Source: Phycisphaerales bacterium
Lineage (GTDB): Bacteria; Planctomycetota; Phycisphaerae; Phycisphaerales; SM1A02
Length of the DNA stretch: 64,000 bases
Reading direction: 5' to 3'
Assembly: GCA_030748805.1 (NCBI GenBank)
Contig: JASMLG010000098.1
Coordinates: 27,579-91,578 of the forward strand
Positions within the stretch are counted from its first letter, which is position 1. Each line of letters opens with the position of its first letter. Below are positions 27,029 through 36,443 of the stretch, in pieces. The notes under the pieces are model-generated. The model was not told the DNA's origin. It saw nothing but the letters and a program-made list of their open reading frames with translations, and searched no databases. The position numbers were made by a program, and so were the translations under genes.

Positions 27029-28039
27029 ATGCTTGCCGATTCGTACCTTCACCAACTCAACCCATTTGCCATTCAGTTGACAGACACCATAGGACTTAGG
27101 TGGTATGGCTTGGCGTATATTTCAGGATTCATTGTTGCTTGGTTAATGATTAGGTGGCTTGGAAAAAATAATTTTTCCAAAATAAAACCAGAACAGTCAG
27201 GCGATTTTATCTTTGCTTGTATTGTTGGTGTCCTTGCTGGGGGACGACTTGGGTATGGGCTTTTTTATGATCCAACGATGTTTTATACTTTTTCAAGCGA
27301 GTTTCCTTGGTGGGAAGCACTCGCTATTCATCATGGAGGAATGTCAAGCCACGGCGGAATGGTTGGGGTTCTTGTAGTATTTATTTTATGGGGAAGAAAA
27401 CACAATTCGTCTATTCTGAACGTAATGGACACAGGTGTTGTTTGTGGAATACCAGGACTGTTTTTTGGTCGACTTGCTAATTTTGTAAACGGCGAATTGT
27501 GGGGCAAGAAACTTCCGAACGAACTGCAGTTAGATCCACCATGGTGGTCTGTAAAATATCCATCAGAAATCACAGAGGTGTGGCTTGTTAATCCAGAAAG
27601 CCACGAAACAGAACTGGCATCAATAGAGCCACTTAGAGCGGTAGTTTCTGGTGGTGACTCGTTTTATACAAATCTGGTATCTCAAATATACTCTGGAAAT
27701 GAGGTCGCCATAGAGACAGTGCAGCCGCTTCTTACGGCGTGGTATCCATCTCAACTTTTTCAGACCCTAACAGACGGTCCGGTTTTGTTTGCAGCAATGA
27801 TTTTAGTTTGGCTGAAACCAAGAAATCCTGGAATTATTTCTGGGTGGTTTTTAATCGTATATGGAGTGCTTCGAATAACAACAGAGATGTACAGACAACC
27901 AGACGTTGGCGTTTCTTCAACCATGGGCTTATCGAGGGGACAACTGCTTAGCGCCGCAATGATTGTAAGTGGCGTAATTCTTACGCTTGTTTGTTCAAGA
28001 AAGAACACAGAAAAAATGGGCGGTTTTATCTCTCGTTAG
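27029..28039 (+). CDS. lgt: Prolipoprotein diacylglyceryl transferase
   Basis: A 336-residue membrane enzyme that adds diacylglycerol from phosphatidylglycerol to the lipobox cysteine of prolipoproteins. The hallmarks are all seen: HHGGMSSHGGMVG, and GRLANFVNGELWGK. About 60 residues between the ELWGK motif and the TAWYPSQLFQ segment form a larger than usual loop. Several predicted lipoproteins in this window (ChaN-like, SpoIID-like, TolC-like, PEGA) are its likely substrates. ATG 27029 is preferred over GTG 27014. It is divergent from trpD across 59 bp. Confidence 0.96.
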   Translation: MLADSYLHQLNPFAIQLTDTIGLRWYGLAYISGFIVAWLMIRWLGKNNFSKIKPEQSGDFIFACIVGVLAGGRLGYGLFYDPTMFYTFSSEFPWWEALAIHHGGMSSHGGMVGVLVVFILWGRKHNSSILNVMDTGVVCGIPGLFFGRLANFVNGELWGKKLPNELQLDPPWWSVKYPSEITEVWLVNPESHETELASIEPLRAVVSGGDSFYTNLVSQIYSGNEVAIETVQPLLTAWYPSQLFQTLTDGPVLFAAMILVWLKPRNPGIISGWFLIVYGVLRITTEMYRQPDVGVSSTMGLSRGQLLSAAMIVSGVILTLVCSRKNTEKMGGFISR

Positions 28040-28077
28040 TTAAATGTGTCATGAAAATTTGACTCTCATTAATTGTG

Positions 28078-29118
28078 TCATAAAAAAACAGAATCCCCAA
28101 CAGATACGTGTTGCCATCTAGCGGCTAAGGACTCAAGCAGCACCTTGGTTGAAACGTTAGTAGATAATTGCCTTTCAATATCCGATATAACATCCGAAAG
28201 AACGACACCCCTCCCCACCTGTTCTGATTGAATCATTAATCTTGCGGCATTTCCGAACATCAGCAAAATCAACTCAACAGCCCACCGACCAACAGCCGCT
28301 TTGCTTGCTTGATTATTTTCAGTAAGTTTATTTAAAACAGTTGATTCAACAAAAGAGTTGATTTTTAAAAGGGCGCCGGTGTAATCAACCCCACCCTCAC
28401 ACGAAAGAAAGGAAAACAAAGAACGACCTAGCTGTGGAAGTCCCGTGTTTATAGCATCTAGGGCCAATCCCGGAGAACCACAAGAAAAACCAATTGCCCA
28501 CAACACGTCTTTTTGATCAACTCCAGAAAGCGCGTCTTCGGCCCAAATTGACATATCCTCGTTATCAAGAGGCGCAAAGCAAACAAACTGGCACCTACTT
28601 TTAACGGTTTGTAACAACAAATCTTCTCTACAGGTAACAAGAATAATTGTCGTTCCAAGCGGGGGCTCTTCAAGTGTTGACAAAAGAGCATTCTGTCCGG
28701 TCTCATCGATTAACTCTGCCTCATCAATGATAAAAACCTTCTCCCCTCCAACTGTAGGTGTCTTAAAGACAGGCGCACCATAGACCTTGTCATCAGAGGC
28801 CTTTCCGCCAATCATTCTTTCTCTCAATAAATCAAGGGGAATGTTTGTTTGCTTTCTCTTCTGAAGCTGGGGGTTTTGCGACCAAGTGGCGTCCTCTTTT
28901 TGGATAATGTGTAAATCAGGAAAACCCAGATATTCTTCGTTTGGGATTTTTAATAATGAAATGGCATAATTTACGGCAGAAGTAAACTTCCCAACTCCCC
29001 TTGGACCAGAAAAAACAAGTGCGTGATGCCTTCTGTTTTCGGCAGATGCTGCATCAAGAGATGCCAATGCCTTGTCTTGTCCAATAACAGTGTTCACGTT
29101 GTTCAGTGTACACGTCAA
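28078..29118 (-). CDS. holB: DNA polymerase III delta-prime subunit
   Basis: A 346-residue clamp-loader subunit of the AAA+ type. It contains SGPRGVGKFTSA (about 34-45, P-loop), FIIDEAELID (Walker B-like) and the ALLSTLEEPP sensor region typical of delta-prime. It loads the beta clamp together with delta and tau. The length and the lack of a long C-terminal extension separate it from tau/gamma (DnaX). It is convergent with lgt, separated by 38 bp containing two TGTGTCAT copies but no convincing terminator, and divergent from comEC. Confidence 0.93.
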   Translation of the reverse strand: MTCTLNNVNTVIGQDKALASLDAASAENRRHHALVFSGPRGVGKFTSAVNYAISLLKIPNEEYLGFPDLHIIQKEDATWSQNPQLQKRKQTNIPLDLLRERMIGGKASDDKVYGAPVFKTPTVGGEKVFIIDEAELIDETGQNALLSTLEEPPLGTTIILVTCREDLLLQTVKSRCQFVCFAPLDNEDMSIWAEDALSGVDQKDVLWAIGFSCGSPGLALDAINTGLPQLGRSLFSFLSCEGGVDYTGALLKINSFVESTVLNKLTENNQASKAAVGRWAVELILLMFGNAARLMIQSEQVGRGVVLSDVISDIERQLSTNVSTKVLLESLAARWQHVSVGDSVFL

Positions 29119-29220
29119 CTAAGAATAAACGCGCTGACAATGCACAATTTCTTTGTGAAAAATAAATTCTAATAATTATTGGTAGAGTTATTCAGTGGCG
29201 ACAATTCGGGGCTTGTCACA

Positions 29221-31596
29221 ATGAATCCAAACTATCTTAAAATAAAACCACCCGCCATTGAGTGGTCACCAATTGCAACCGCAGGGGTTTTTTCTTCCGT
29301 TGGATCATATTTTGGCGCAGTGTATCCTGCAGACAGTTGTGTAATTTTTTTAAGCATATCAATTGCGGTGTCTGCATTAGTTGCTGGTTTGGTGTTTTCA
29401 AGAAACAGGGTCTTGTTGATATCTATAGCCGCTGCACTTCTTTTGTTTTCACAATCAAGCATACATTCGAAACACAAAACACCACCACCTTGGGCCGTTC
29501 TTGCAACCGGAGATCTTTCTTACTTGAGTTGCGACATCACAAGTGCGCCGATTATTTCACCAAGAACAAGGGGCGCGATGTCTGAGTTTGATTACCGACT
29601 TTCTGTAACTAGATTCGTTGCAAAAATAAAACCCATTGCAAAAAACGGAATCTTCTATAGACCAATAGAATCATTTGTTCGAATAAACGGAGAGTTTAAT
29701 TTATCAAAAGGAGACAACATAAAGTGTGTCGGTTGGATTAATACAAATGATCAAATGCCAATTAAACACACTGTTTATGTGCCATCATTCAAAGTACAAC
29801 CCAAACAATTAAAAAGACGTAACAAGCCGAACTCGTTTAAAAAAACAACAAGACAGCGCCTGTTAAATGGTCTTAATGAAAAACAGTCGCTCCTTGCAGG
29901 AGCAATATTTTTTGGCATCAGGACTTCTGGGTGGCATGATCTTTACGAAAATTTTAGAAGGGCAGGAATGTCGCACATTCTTGCAATTAGCGGTCTACAC
30001 GTTTCAATAGTTGTGCTTGTTGTGGTTTGGTTTTCAAAAAAAATAAAAACGGGGAAGGCGGTTTCTCTGGTGCTTGTCACGACGGTTTTGTTGATAATTA
30101 TGATTGTAATAGACCCAAGAGCACCCGCAATCCGTGCAGTCATTACGGCATTAATAGTATCACTCTCTTGTTTATCTAGATTCAGATGCAAAATAATCGG
30201 GCTGATTGGAGCGTCATCAATCATCATGCTGGTAGAAAATCCGGTATTGGCTGCAGAAGCAGGGTTTCAACTTAGTTTTATAGTGGTTGTTTCGCTGTGT
30301 GTTTTGCTGCCATCAATTAAGTGGAGATTAATTGGTCCACCAAGACCAAACAGTTCATGCAGGATTATGGCTACGCACTGGTTTTGTTCTTTGTGGATAA
30401 CAGGGCTTTGCGCTTGGCTTGTATCGGCGCCAATAATAATGCACCTGTTTGGTACTGTTTCACCAAGCGGTCTTCTGTCTAGCGTTCCAGGGGTTTTGGT
30501 TCTTACGGCAACGCTTGCTTTAGGGATAACCAGAATAGTTTTCGGGTGGTGGATTATTGACACCCCAATTCAAGAATGTTTTTCTGTTTCTATTGACTGT
30601 TTACAGTGGCTTGCAAATTTGTTTGGCGACATGCCATGCTCACACATTCCGGGGCTCAACATTGGCTGGTATTGGGTTCTGCTTTTTTTAGTGTGGGTTT
30701 CGTGGTGGTCTCTTTCAGTGAGAAACAGAAAATTGGTCTGGATTTCATTTGTTGTTCTCGCTCTGTTGTTTATTACACGCTTTTGTTACAAATCAAATTC
30801 ACTAACAATTACAACCCTTGATGTTGGGCATGGAACGTGTCACATAATCAAGCACAAAAATTACAATATGCTTGTTGACGGCGGATCAAGAAATAATTTA
30901 GACGTTGGTGCGAACACCATTGTTCCCAAACTATTAGATTTGGGAATCAGATATTTGGATGAAATAATAATCACGCACTCAGACCTAGACCATGTAGCAG
31001 GAATCGTTGATGTAATAAACACCTTTGCAGTTAAAAAAATATTGATAGCCCCACAAACAATACAACACAAGACCAAACCGCTGCAACTTATTATTGACTT
31101 AGCGAAAACCAAAAACATTCCAATTAAAGAAGCCACAAAACCAAAGATTATCAAACGAGGGAAAATGACAATGTATATTGTTTCTCCAGAAAAAAAAGAA
31201 ACATTTCGATCCCCAAACGCTATGTCGGTGGTTTTGTTAATCGAAATCTACGGAAGAAGGGTCTTGTTAACAGGCGATATAGATGAGAAAAAAATAAGAG
31301 AAATAGACAGCAATATTACAAAGCATATTGATGTTATTGAACTTCCTCATCATGGTCAATGGAGCAATGAGTCTCATTTACTTGTTTCATCAAGAGAGCC
31401 ACTCGTTGCAATACAGTCCACGAATACGTCTAGGCACTCCAAAGATCGGTGGTCTGTTCCCCGCAAAACAACTCGACTGGTTACAGCGACAGATGGGACA
31501 ATTTCCATAACTATATTAGAAAACGGCAACATGATTGTTTCACAAACAAAACACCCTGATATTATGGATGAATGTTATGTATCCAAACAATATTAG
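29221..31596 (+). CDS. comEC: ComEC/Rec2 competence protein
   Basis: A 791-residue inner-membrane channel protein for DNA uptake in naturally competent bacteria. An N-terminal OB-like DUF4131 region comes first (about 20-200), then the competence helices (about 225-510) with HILAISGLHVSIVV and an AGFQLSFIVV helix. A C-terminal MBL domain (about 535-760) follows, with LDVGHGTCHII, THSDLDHVAG, LTGDIDEKK and PHHGQWS. All three parts are intact, which suggests a functional protein. Start at ATG 29221; earlier reading frame begins with TTG. Its last 25 bases overlap the next gene. No other competence gene is in the window. Confidence 0.95.
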   Translation: MNPNYLKIKPPAIEWSPIATAGVFSSVGSYFGAVYPADSCVIFLSISIAVSALVAGLVFSRNRVLLISIAAALLLFSQSSIHSKHKTPPPWAVLATGDLSYLSCDITSAPIISPRTRGAMSEFDYRLSVTRFVAKIKPIAKNGIFYRPIESFVRINGEFNLSKGDNIKCVGWINTNDQMPIKHTVYVPSFKVQPKQLKRRNKPNSFKKTTRQRLLNGLNEKQSLLAGAIFFGIRTSGWHDLYENFRRAGMSHILAISGLHVSIVVLVVVWFSKKIKTGKAVSLVLVTTVLLIIMIVIDPRAPAIRAVITALIVSLSCLSRFRCKIIGLIGASSIIMLVENPVLAAEAGFQLSFIVVVSLCVLLPSIKWRLIGPPRPNSSCRIMATHWFCSLWITGLCAWLVSAPIIMHLFGTVSPSGLLSSVPGVLVLTATLALGITRIVFGWWIIDTPIQECFSVSIDCLQWLANLFGDMPCSHIPGLNIGWYWVLLFLVWVSWWSLSVRNRKLVWISFVVLALLFITRFCYKSNSLTITTLDVGHGTCHIIKHKNYNMLVDGGSRNNLDVGANTIVPKLLDLGIRYLDEIIITHSDLDHVAGIVDVINTFAVKKILIAPQTIQHKTKPLQLIIDLAKTKNIPIKEATKPKIIKRGKMTMYIVSPEKKETFRSPNAMSVVLLIEIYGRRVLLTGDIDEKKIREIDSNITKHIDVIELPHHGQWSNESHLLVSSREPLVAIQSTNTSRHSKDRWSVPRKTTRLVTATDGTISITILENGNMIVSQTKHPDIMDECYVSKQY

Positions 31597-32747
31597 TTAT
31601 TCTCCTTGGTTTTAACAAACCCCAATTTGTTTTAGTTCATGAAGACCTAAGCTTTGATGAGCCCATTCAGGCGGTCTTTGACGGGGTTAGCGAAGATGTT
31701 TTATACGTAGCAGAAAAAGGCGGCGCTGTTAGAAGAGTGTCTATGCGCAAAGAAGAGAAAGAAAAACCATTGTTTCTCGACATAAGAGACAGGGTTGGTG
31801 TTACCCACGACGAAGAGGGCCTTCTGTCTATTGTATTTCACCCAAACTATGAAGAGAACAGGCAGTTATATGTGTGGTATTCGGCACAGGGTCCAAAAAG
31901 ATGTGTTCTTTCTAGGTTCACCGCAAGCGAGACGCTGGACACCGCTGACAGGGCTACCGAATCTGTAATTTTAGAAATTAGACAACCGTGGGGAAACCAC
32001 AACGGTGGAATGGTTCTTTTTGGAGAAGACGGATATCTATATCTTGGCATTGGCGACGGTGGCGCTGCAAACGACCCCTATCAAAATGGTCAAAATAAAA
32101 AATCTCTACTCGGAACAATTATCCGAATTGACGTTAACAACAAAACCGAAAAACTAAATTATGCAATTCCAAGCGATAATCCATTTGTTGGTGTAGAAGA
32201 TGTGCGAGAAGAAATTTGGGCGTGGGGTCTAAGAAATCCTTGGAGAATGAGTTTTGACAAACAAACAAACCTTCTTTGGGTTGGTGATGTTGGACAAAAT
32301 GCCTGGGAAGAGATAGACATCATCAAAAGTGGTGAAAATTACGGGTGGAACCTACGAGAGGGCAAGCATGAATTTAAGAAAAACACTAATGGTGAAACTA
32401 CAACAGATCCGGTATTTGAATACGGGAGAAGGCAAGGGGGGTCAATTACTGGTGGATATGTTTACCGAGGCAAAAAAATACCACAACTAGTTGGGTCTTA
32501 TGTGTTTGCTGATTATCTAAGCAGGCGCGTTTGGTTTCTTGAACCACCAACAAAAGAAAACAAAAAATACACAAGCAAGCGAATGGCAAAAAAGAAACCC
32601 CTTTCAATATCGTCGTTTGGAGAGACTCCTAGTGGAGAAATTATTTGCTGTGGTTTTGATTCACCATACGCGACAACAGGGAAAATCTATTTGCTCGAAC
32701 TATCGTCTGGCTTTGCCTCTGATTCTACGATTGACAGTATTCGCTGA
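31572..32747 (+). CDS. PQQ-dependent sugar dehydrogenase-like (sorbosone dehydrogenase family) protein
   Basis: A 391-residue protein of the glucose/sorbosone dehydrogenase beta-propeller family (YliI-like). A short signal-like hydrophobic start (about 1-14) is followed by GLLSIVFHPNY, the QPWGNHNGGMV motif containing the catalytic His, LYLGIGDGGAANDP and GLRNPWRMSFD. The family oxidises aldose sugars with bound PQQ and needs Ca2+, but many members have no proven activity. No pqq synthesis gene is present, so the organism might scavenge PQQ or use the fold otherwise. It overlaps comEC by 25 bp, and its 3' end overlaps the convergent VKOR-fusion gene by 61 bp. Confidence 0.9.
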   Translation: MLCIQTILVILLGFNKPQFVLVHEDLSFDEPIQAVFDGVSEDVLYVAEKGGAVRRVSMRKEEKEKPLFLDIRDRVGVTHDEEGLLSIVFHPNYEENRQLYVWYSAQGPKRCVLSRFTASETLDTADRATESVILEIRQPWGNHNGGMVLFGEDGYLYLGIGDGGAANDPYQNGQNKKSLLGTIIRIDVNNKTEKLNYAIPSDNPFVGVEDVREEIWAWGLRNPWRMSFDKQTNLLWVGDVGQNAWEEIDIIKSGENYGWNLREGKHEFKKNTNGETTTDPVFEYGRRQGGSITGGYVYRGKKIPQLVGSYVFADYLSRRVWFLEPPTKENKKYTSKRMAKKKPLSISSFGETPSGEIICCGFDSPYATTGKIYLLELSSGFASDSTIDSIR

Positions 32748-34516
32748 AACATTTCCTGTGCAGTGACTCCATCACCCTTCCACCTAGGTATAAAACGCCC
32801 ATCAATCATTACAACAGGAATACTCTTTCTCCAAACAATGTTTTTGGAAAGAATATCTGCCCGCATTGTGTTGTTTACATCAATTCCGCCCATAACATCT
32901 TGAATAATATGAGCGTCTTCACCAGACAGCGAAGAAGCGCGTTCAAGAGCGATGTCTAAATTTATGGGCGAGGATTGTTTTAGTATCCAGTCATGCATTT
33001 TCCACCTTGATACATCTCCAGACAGAACACCAACCGCCTCTACAAGTTTTGCTAAATAGCAAGAGCCCTCGTATTTTTTTGTAGCACCAGAGACACCAGC
33101 ATTACACAACTCATCTATTGGATAGTGTCTATATGCGTATCGAACATTTGGATTTTTACCGAGAAGTGTTTTTATTTCATTGTCAATTTCTTTAGTAATT
33201 TCTGACTGATAGTCGCTCCACACAACAATTTCAACAGGGCCGTCTCCACGCCAAGAGTTGTTTTCTTCTCCAGGAAGAACCCTGGCCTTGCCAACCCGCC
33301 AATCCTCTACTAGTTTTTCTGTTGCTAGTGGCGGCACAACCGTTTCAACATCACCCTGTTCAATTTTTTCAGCAACGCTGTCTATAACACTTACAAGAGA
33401 GCCGGTGCTCCCGTAATACCACAGGTACTCCACTCCGTTAATAAATACCATTGGAGTGTAATAAATACCCAGCTTGTATCCGTCGTTTGAATCGCTTTTT
33501 ACACGACCAAGAGTTTCATTGCCCATCATTGTATTAATTACGCTGTTCGAATCAAACCCAAGTTCAGCCAGTTGATTGCTGAATGTTTTATCAGTGAAGC
33601 TGCCCCTCTGAGAAAATAGCCATTCGTGCATTTTTTCCCACGCATCTTCGCCATGAACAATAGACACCGCTTCTGCTGCTCGCGCAGCCCAGCAAGCATT
33701 TCCATGAAGTTTAAAGGTTCCAATATTGTCGTTGCACTCGTAACAAAGAGGGAAGTGCTTTACGGATACCGAAATGTCATCTCTGCCCTTCATTATATTT
33801 GCAAGTTGTGTTTCAATTCTTTTGCAATCAGGACACTGGTAATCTGTAAACATTACAATTTGTATTGGGGCATCCTCGGGGCCAATCCGGTGTCTTGCCT
33901 CAAGAAGAGCAAGGGTCGACTTATTGGCTTTGCCCGAAACAACATTATGAACATTTTCCCTTGACTTTTTCTCGTCTTCAGCCAGTTTTGCCGCGCGCGC
34001 CATCTGTCCAACAAAAACCAGCACAACCATCGAGATAACAAAACTAACAAGAAGCACGGCGGCGTCTTTATTAGTTGGTTTTTCTGGTGATTTGTTGATT
34101 TCTTTTTTATTAAAACCAAAATCACAAGTGGCCCAAAACAAAAGATTGCAGGCCTGTACCAGCGCACACCATTTGCAAAAACTACCAACGGAAACCATCA
34201 CGATAATAAAACCAACAGAAGCCAAGGCGCCAATACGAGCAAACCAAAGAAATGTTTTTGACGAGAAACGGCTCGTTAACCAACCCAAAAATAAACCAAT
34301 AAACCAAGCCATGCCAACAAACGAAACCGGTATTGCAATCAAAGGAACCGTTCCCCACGGACCGCCTGTAATGCTATCGCACCCGCTCCCCACCCCGCAC
34401 CCCGGAATGGAATCAAAAACACCAAGCTTTGTTCCAGAAAGGACAAACGAAGAGGCAAGTGAAACCAGCAACAGCAAAGATCCGACATAAAAAAGTGGTG
34501 ACTTGAATTTGTTCAT
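32687..34516 (-). CDS. VKOR fused to two DsbA-like thioredoxin domains, the second degenerate
   Basis: A 609-residue thiol-redox fusion. Residues 1-135 are a vitamin K epoxide reductase domain: four helices, loop cysteines Cys40 and Cys46 (six apart, as in bacterial VKOR) and the redox CKWC at 114-117. A fifth helix (about 152-170) places what follows in the periplasm. A DsbA-like domain (about 205-400) keeps CPDC (228-231). A second DsbA-like domain (about 415-605) reads DYQSEIT, so Ser438 and Thr441 replace the redox cysteines. The intact pair should oxidise exported proteins and pass electrons to quinone; the second domain may only bind substrate. It is convergent with the sorbosone-dehydrogenase gene. 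Confidence 0.9.
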   Translation of the reverse strand: MNKFKSPLFYVGSLLLLVSLASSFVLSGTKLGVFDSIPGCGVGSGCDSITGGPWGTVPLIAIPVSFVGMAWFIGLFLGWLTSRFSSKTFLWFARIGALASVGFIIVMVSVGSFCKWCALVQACNLLFWATCDFGFNKKEINKSPEKPTNKDAAVLLVSFVISMVVLVFVGQMARAAKLAEDEKKSRENVHNVVSGKANKSTLALLEARHRIGPEDAPIQIVMFTDYQCPDCKRIETQLANIMKGRDDISVSVKHFPLCYECNDNIGTFKLHGNACWAARAAEAVSIVHGEDAWEKMHEWLFSQRGSFTDKTFSNQLAELGFDSNSVINTMMGNETLGRVKSDSNDGYKLGIYYTPMVFINGVEYLWYYGSTGSLVSVIDSVAEKIEQGDVETVVPPLATEKLVEDWRVGKARVLPGEENNSWRGDGPVEIVVWSDYQSEITKEIDNEIKTLLGKNPNVRYAYRHYPIDELCNAGVSGATKKYEGSCYLAKLVEAVGVLSGDVSRWKMHDWILKQSSPINLDIALERASSLSGEDAHIIQDVMGGIDVNNTMRADILSKNIVWRKSIPVVMIDGRFIPRWKGDGVTAQEMFQRILSIVESEAKPDDSSSK

Positions 34517-34536
34517 TTATTAATTCCTCAGCTGTG

Positions 34537-36363
34537 CTACATTTGCTCTGGCGATTCTATTCCAAGAAGATCTAAACCATCAACAATTACTCGCCTTGTT
34601 AGATCAGCAAGACGTAGCCTTGATTGTTTAATTTTTTCGTCTTCTAATTTCAAAACAGGACACGACTGATAGAACGAACTAAAACAGTCGGTTAATTCAT
34701 ATAACCACGTACAAAGTCTGTGTGGTTCTAAATATTTAATCGATTCCTGTAAAACATCCCCGTGTTGAAGCAGTTTTAGGGCTAAAGCGCGCTCTTGTGG
34801 CTCTTTAATTATTAGAACCGCGCTTCTATCAACACCGCCTTTTTTGATAAGAGATGAAATGCGAGCACATGCATATTGGATATATGGTCCAGTGTTTCCC
34901 TCAAAAGCAATCATGCGATTGAGATCAAACACATAGTCCCTTACCAAATCGTTTGAGAGATCTGCGTATTTAATTGCCCCAATTCCTATTTGTCTTCCAA
35001 TTGTTTTTAGTTCCTCTTCACACATTTTATGTGTGGGCGAGTTTTCATCTTTCGACCTTTTTGTCACCTCGCTAGTGCCCATTTTAATTGCGTCTTCAAG
35101 CATCGAATGTAGGGTTATGCTGGATCCGCTTCTGGTCTTTATTGGTTTTTTGTTTTCACCAAGAACCGATCCAAACGATACGTGTACAAACTCAACCTTA
35201 GTACCGTCAGGCGTATGATCCCACCCAATAAGCTTGGCGGCATCAAACAGGTCTTTAAAGTGGGCTTTTTGTCTTGAGTCAACAACATAGATAACGCAAT
35301 CGGACTTAAGCACTTGGGTTCGATGTTTAATTGCCGCAAGATCTGTAGTCGAATATAAAAAACCACCATCGGACTTTCTAATTATCATCGGTCGGTCTCG
35401 ATCTTTGAACCGAACAACAATAGCGCCATCGTCTTCTTCAGCAAGTCCCACAGAGACAAATTCGTTTACAACGTCGGCAAGCTTGTCTCTATAAAAAGAT
35501 TCTCCACGAACGTGTTCTGGTCCAAGCTTTACGTTTAACAAGCCCAGAGATTCATAAACCGAAGCCATAGTACACTTAATTATTTTTTGCCAGTCCTCTA
35601 ACAGCTGCTTGTCGTTTTGTTGAAGTGAGTTCAAGACGACCTTTGCAGAGGTCTGTGAAGAAATTGCCCCTATGTTTTGTTCTTCAATTTCTATTAAACG
35701 ATGTGGTCCCGCCTGTGTTTTTTGTGCCGCTTCTAGCCCCCGCAATTCATCTTTTGCAACAAGCTGAGCGCTTTTGTATGCAATATTTAAATCTTCAATC
35801 AAAATAGAATCTAGGTCTATTTTTTGGGACAACAGTTGTTCTAGAACCATAGCAATTGGAAGCCCCCAATCACCTATGTGGTTTTCTCTATAAACAGTTC
35901 TTCCAACACGCTCAAACATTCTAGCAATAGAGTCACCAATAATAGTTGAACGAAGGTGACCAACGTGTAATTGTTTTGCAACATTTACCGCACACAAATC
36001 AACAGCAACGGGGTGAGTGTCTTGGTCTTTTGTAACTCCAAGATCTGGAGAATCCATTTCTTCAATTAATGAGATTATGGATTTATCCGTTAATCGTATG
36101 TTGATAAATCCGGGCCCCGCTACTTCTGGAGGATATGCAACATCACCAAAATCTAAAACACCAACAACCCTTTCGGCTAGTTCCCGTGGGTTTTGCCCAA
36201 CCCTTTTGCCAATAGCCATCGCCCCGTTTGCCTGAAAGTCGCCAAGTTTTTGATTTTGGGAGCGTTTAACAACGGGGTCTATTTCACTAGGGCAAACACC
36301 AAGCACCTCTCCAAAAGAGCTCGCAAGAATATCAGAAATGGTTTTCTTAATATTTGTTGTCAT
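34537..36363 (-). CDS. argS: Arginyl-tRNA synthetase
   Basis: A 608-residue class I aminoacyl-tRNA synthetase that charges tRNA-Arg. The class I HIGH motif is HVGH within QLHVGHLRSTIIGDSIARM, and the substrate-binding NHIGDWG follows. The second class motif is the degenerate KTRSG version typical of ArgRS. The N-terminal Arg-S (ADD1) domain and C-terminal DALR domain (about 490-608, with an NTGPYIQYACAR segment ahead of it) are complete. ATG 36363 is chosen because upstream codons lie over a divergent gene's promoter region. It is preceded by a divergent B12-MeaB gene across 80 bp. Confidence 0.97.
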   Translation of the reverse strand: MTTNIKKTISDILASSFGEVLGVCPSEIDPVVKRSQNQKLGDFQANGAMAIGKRVGQNPRELAERVVGVLDFGDVAYPPEVAGPGFINIRLTDKSIISLIEEMDSPDLGVTKDQDTHPVAVDLCAVNVAKQLHVGHLRSTIIGDSIARMFERVGRTVYRENHIGDWGLPIAMVLEQLLSQKIDLDSILIEDLNIAYKSAQLVAKDELRGLEAAQKTQAGPHRLIEIEEQNIGAISSQTSAKVVLNSLQQNDKQLLEDWQKIIKCTMASVYESLGLLNVKLGPEHVRGESFYRDKLADVVNEFVSVGLAEEDDGAIVVRFKDRDRPMIIRKSDGGFLYSTTDLAAIKHRTQVLKSDCVIYVVDSRQKAHFKDLFDAAKLIGWDHTPDGTKVEFVHVSFGSVLGENKKPIKTRSGSSITLHSMLEDAIKMGTSEVTKRSKDENSPTHKMCEEELKTIGRQIGIGAIKYADLSNDLVRDYVFDLNRMIAFEGNTGPYIQYACARISSLIKKGGVDRSAVLIIKEPQERALALKLLQHGDVLQESIKYLEPHRLCTWLYELTDCFSSFYQSCPVLKLEDEKIKQSRLRLADLTRRVIVDGLDLLGIESPEQM

Positions 36364-36443
36364 AAGATAGCGTACAATACCTAAACCTAGGGAACTCGAC
36401 ATTAATGGCGTTTGTGCCATGCCCCTGTTATTATTAACAAATT

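Noticed and set aside
28040..28077. Terminator between convergent lgt and holB
   Set aside because: Only a direct repeat of TGTGTCAT was found; no stem-loop.
36364..36420. Upstream extension of argS
   Set aside because: It adds 19 residues atypical for ArgRS and covers the divergent promoter region.
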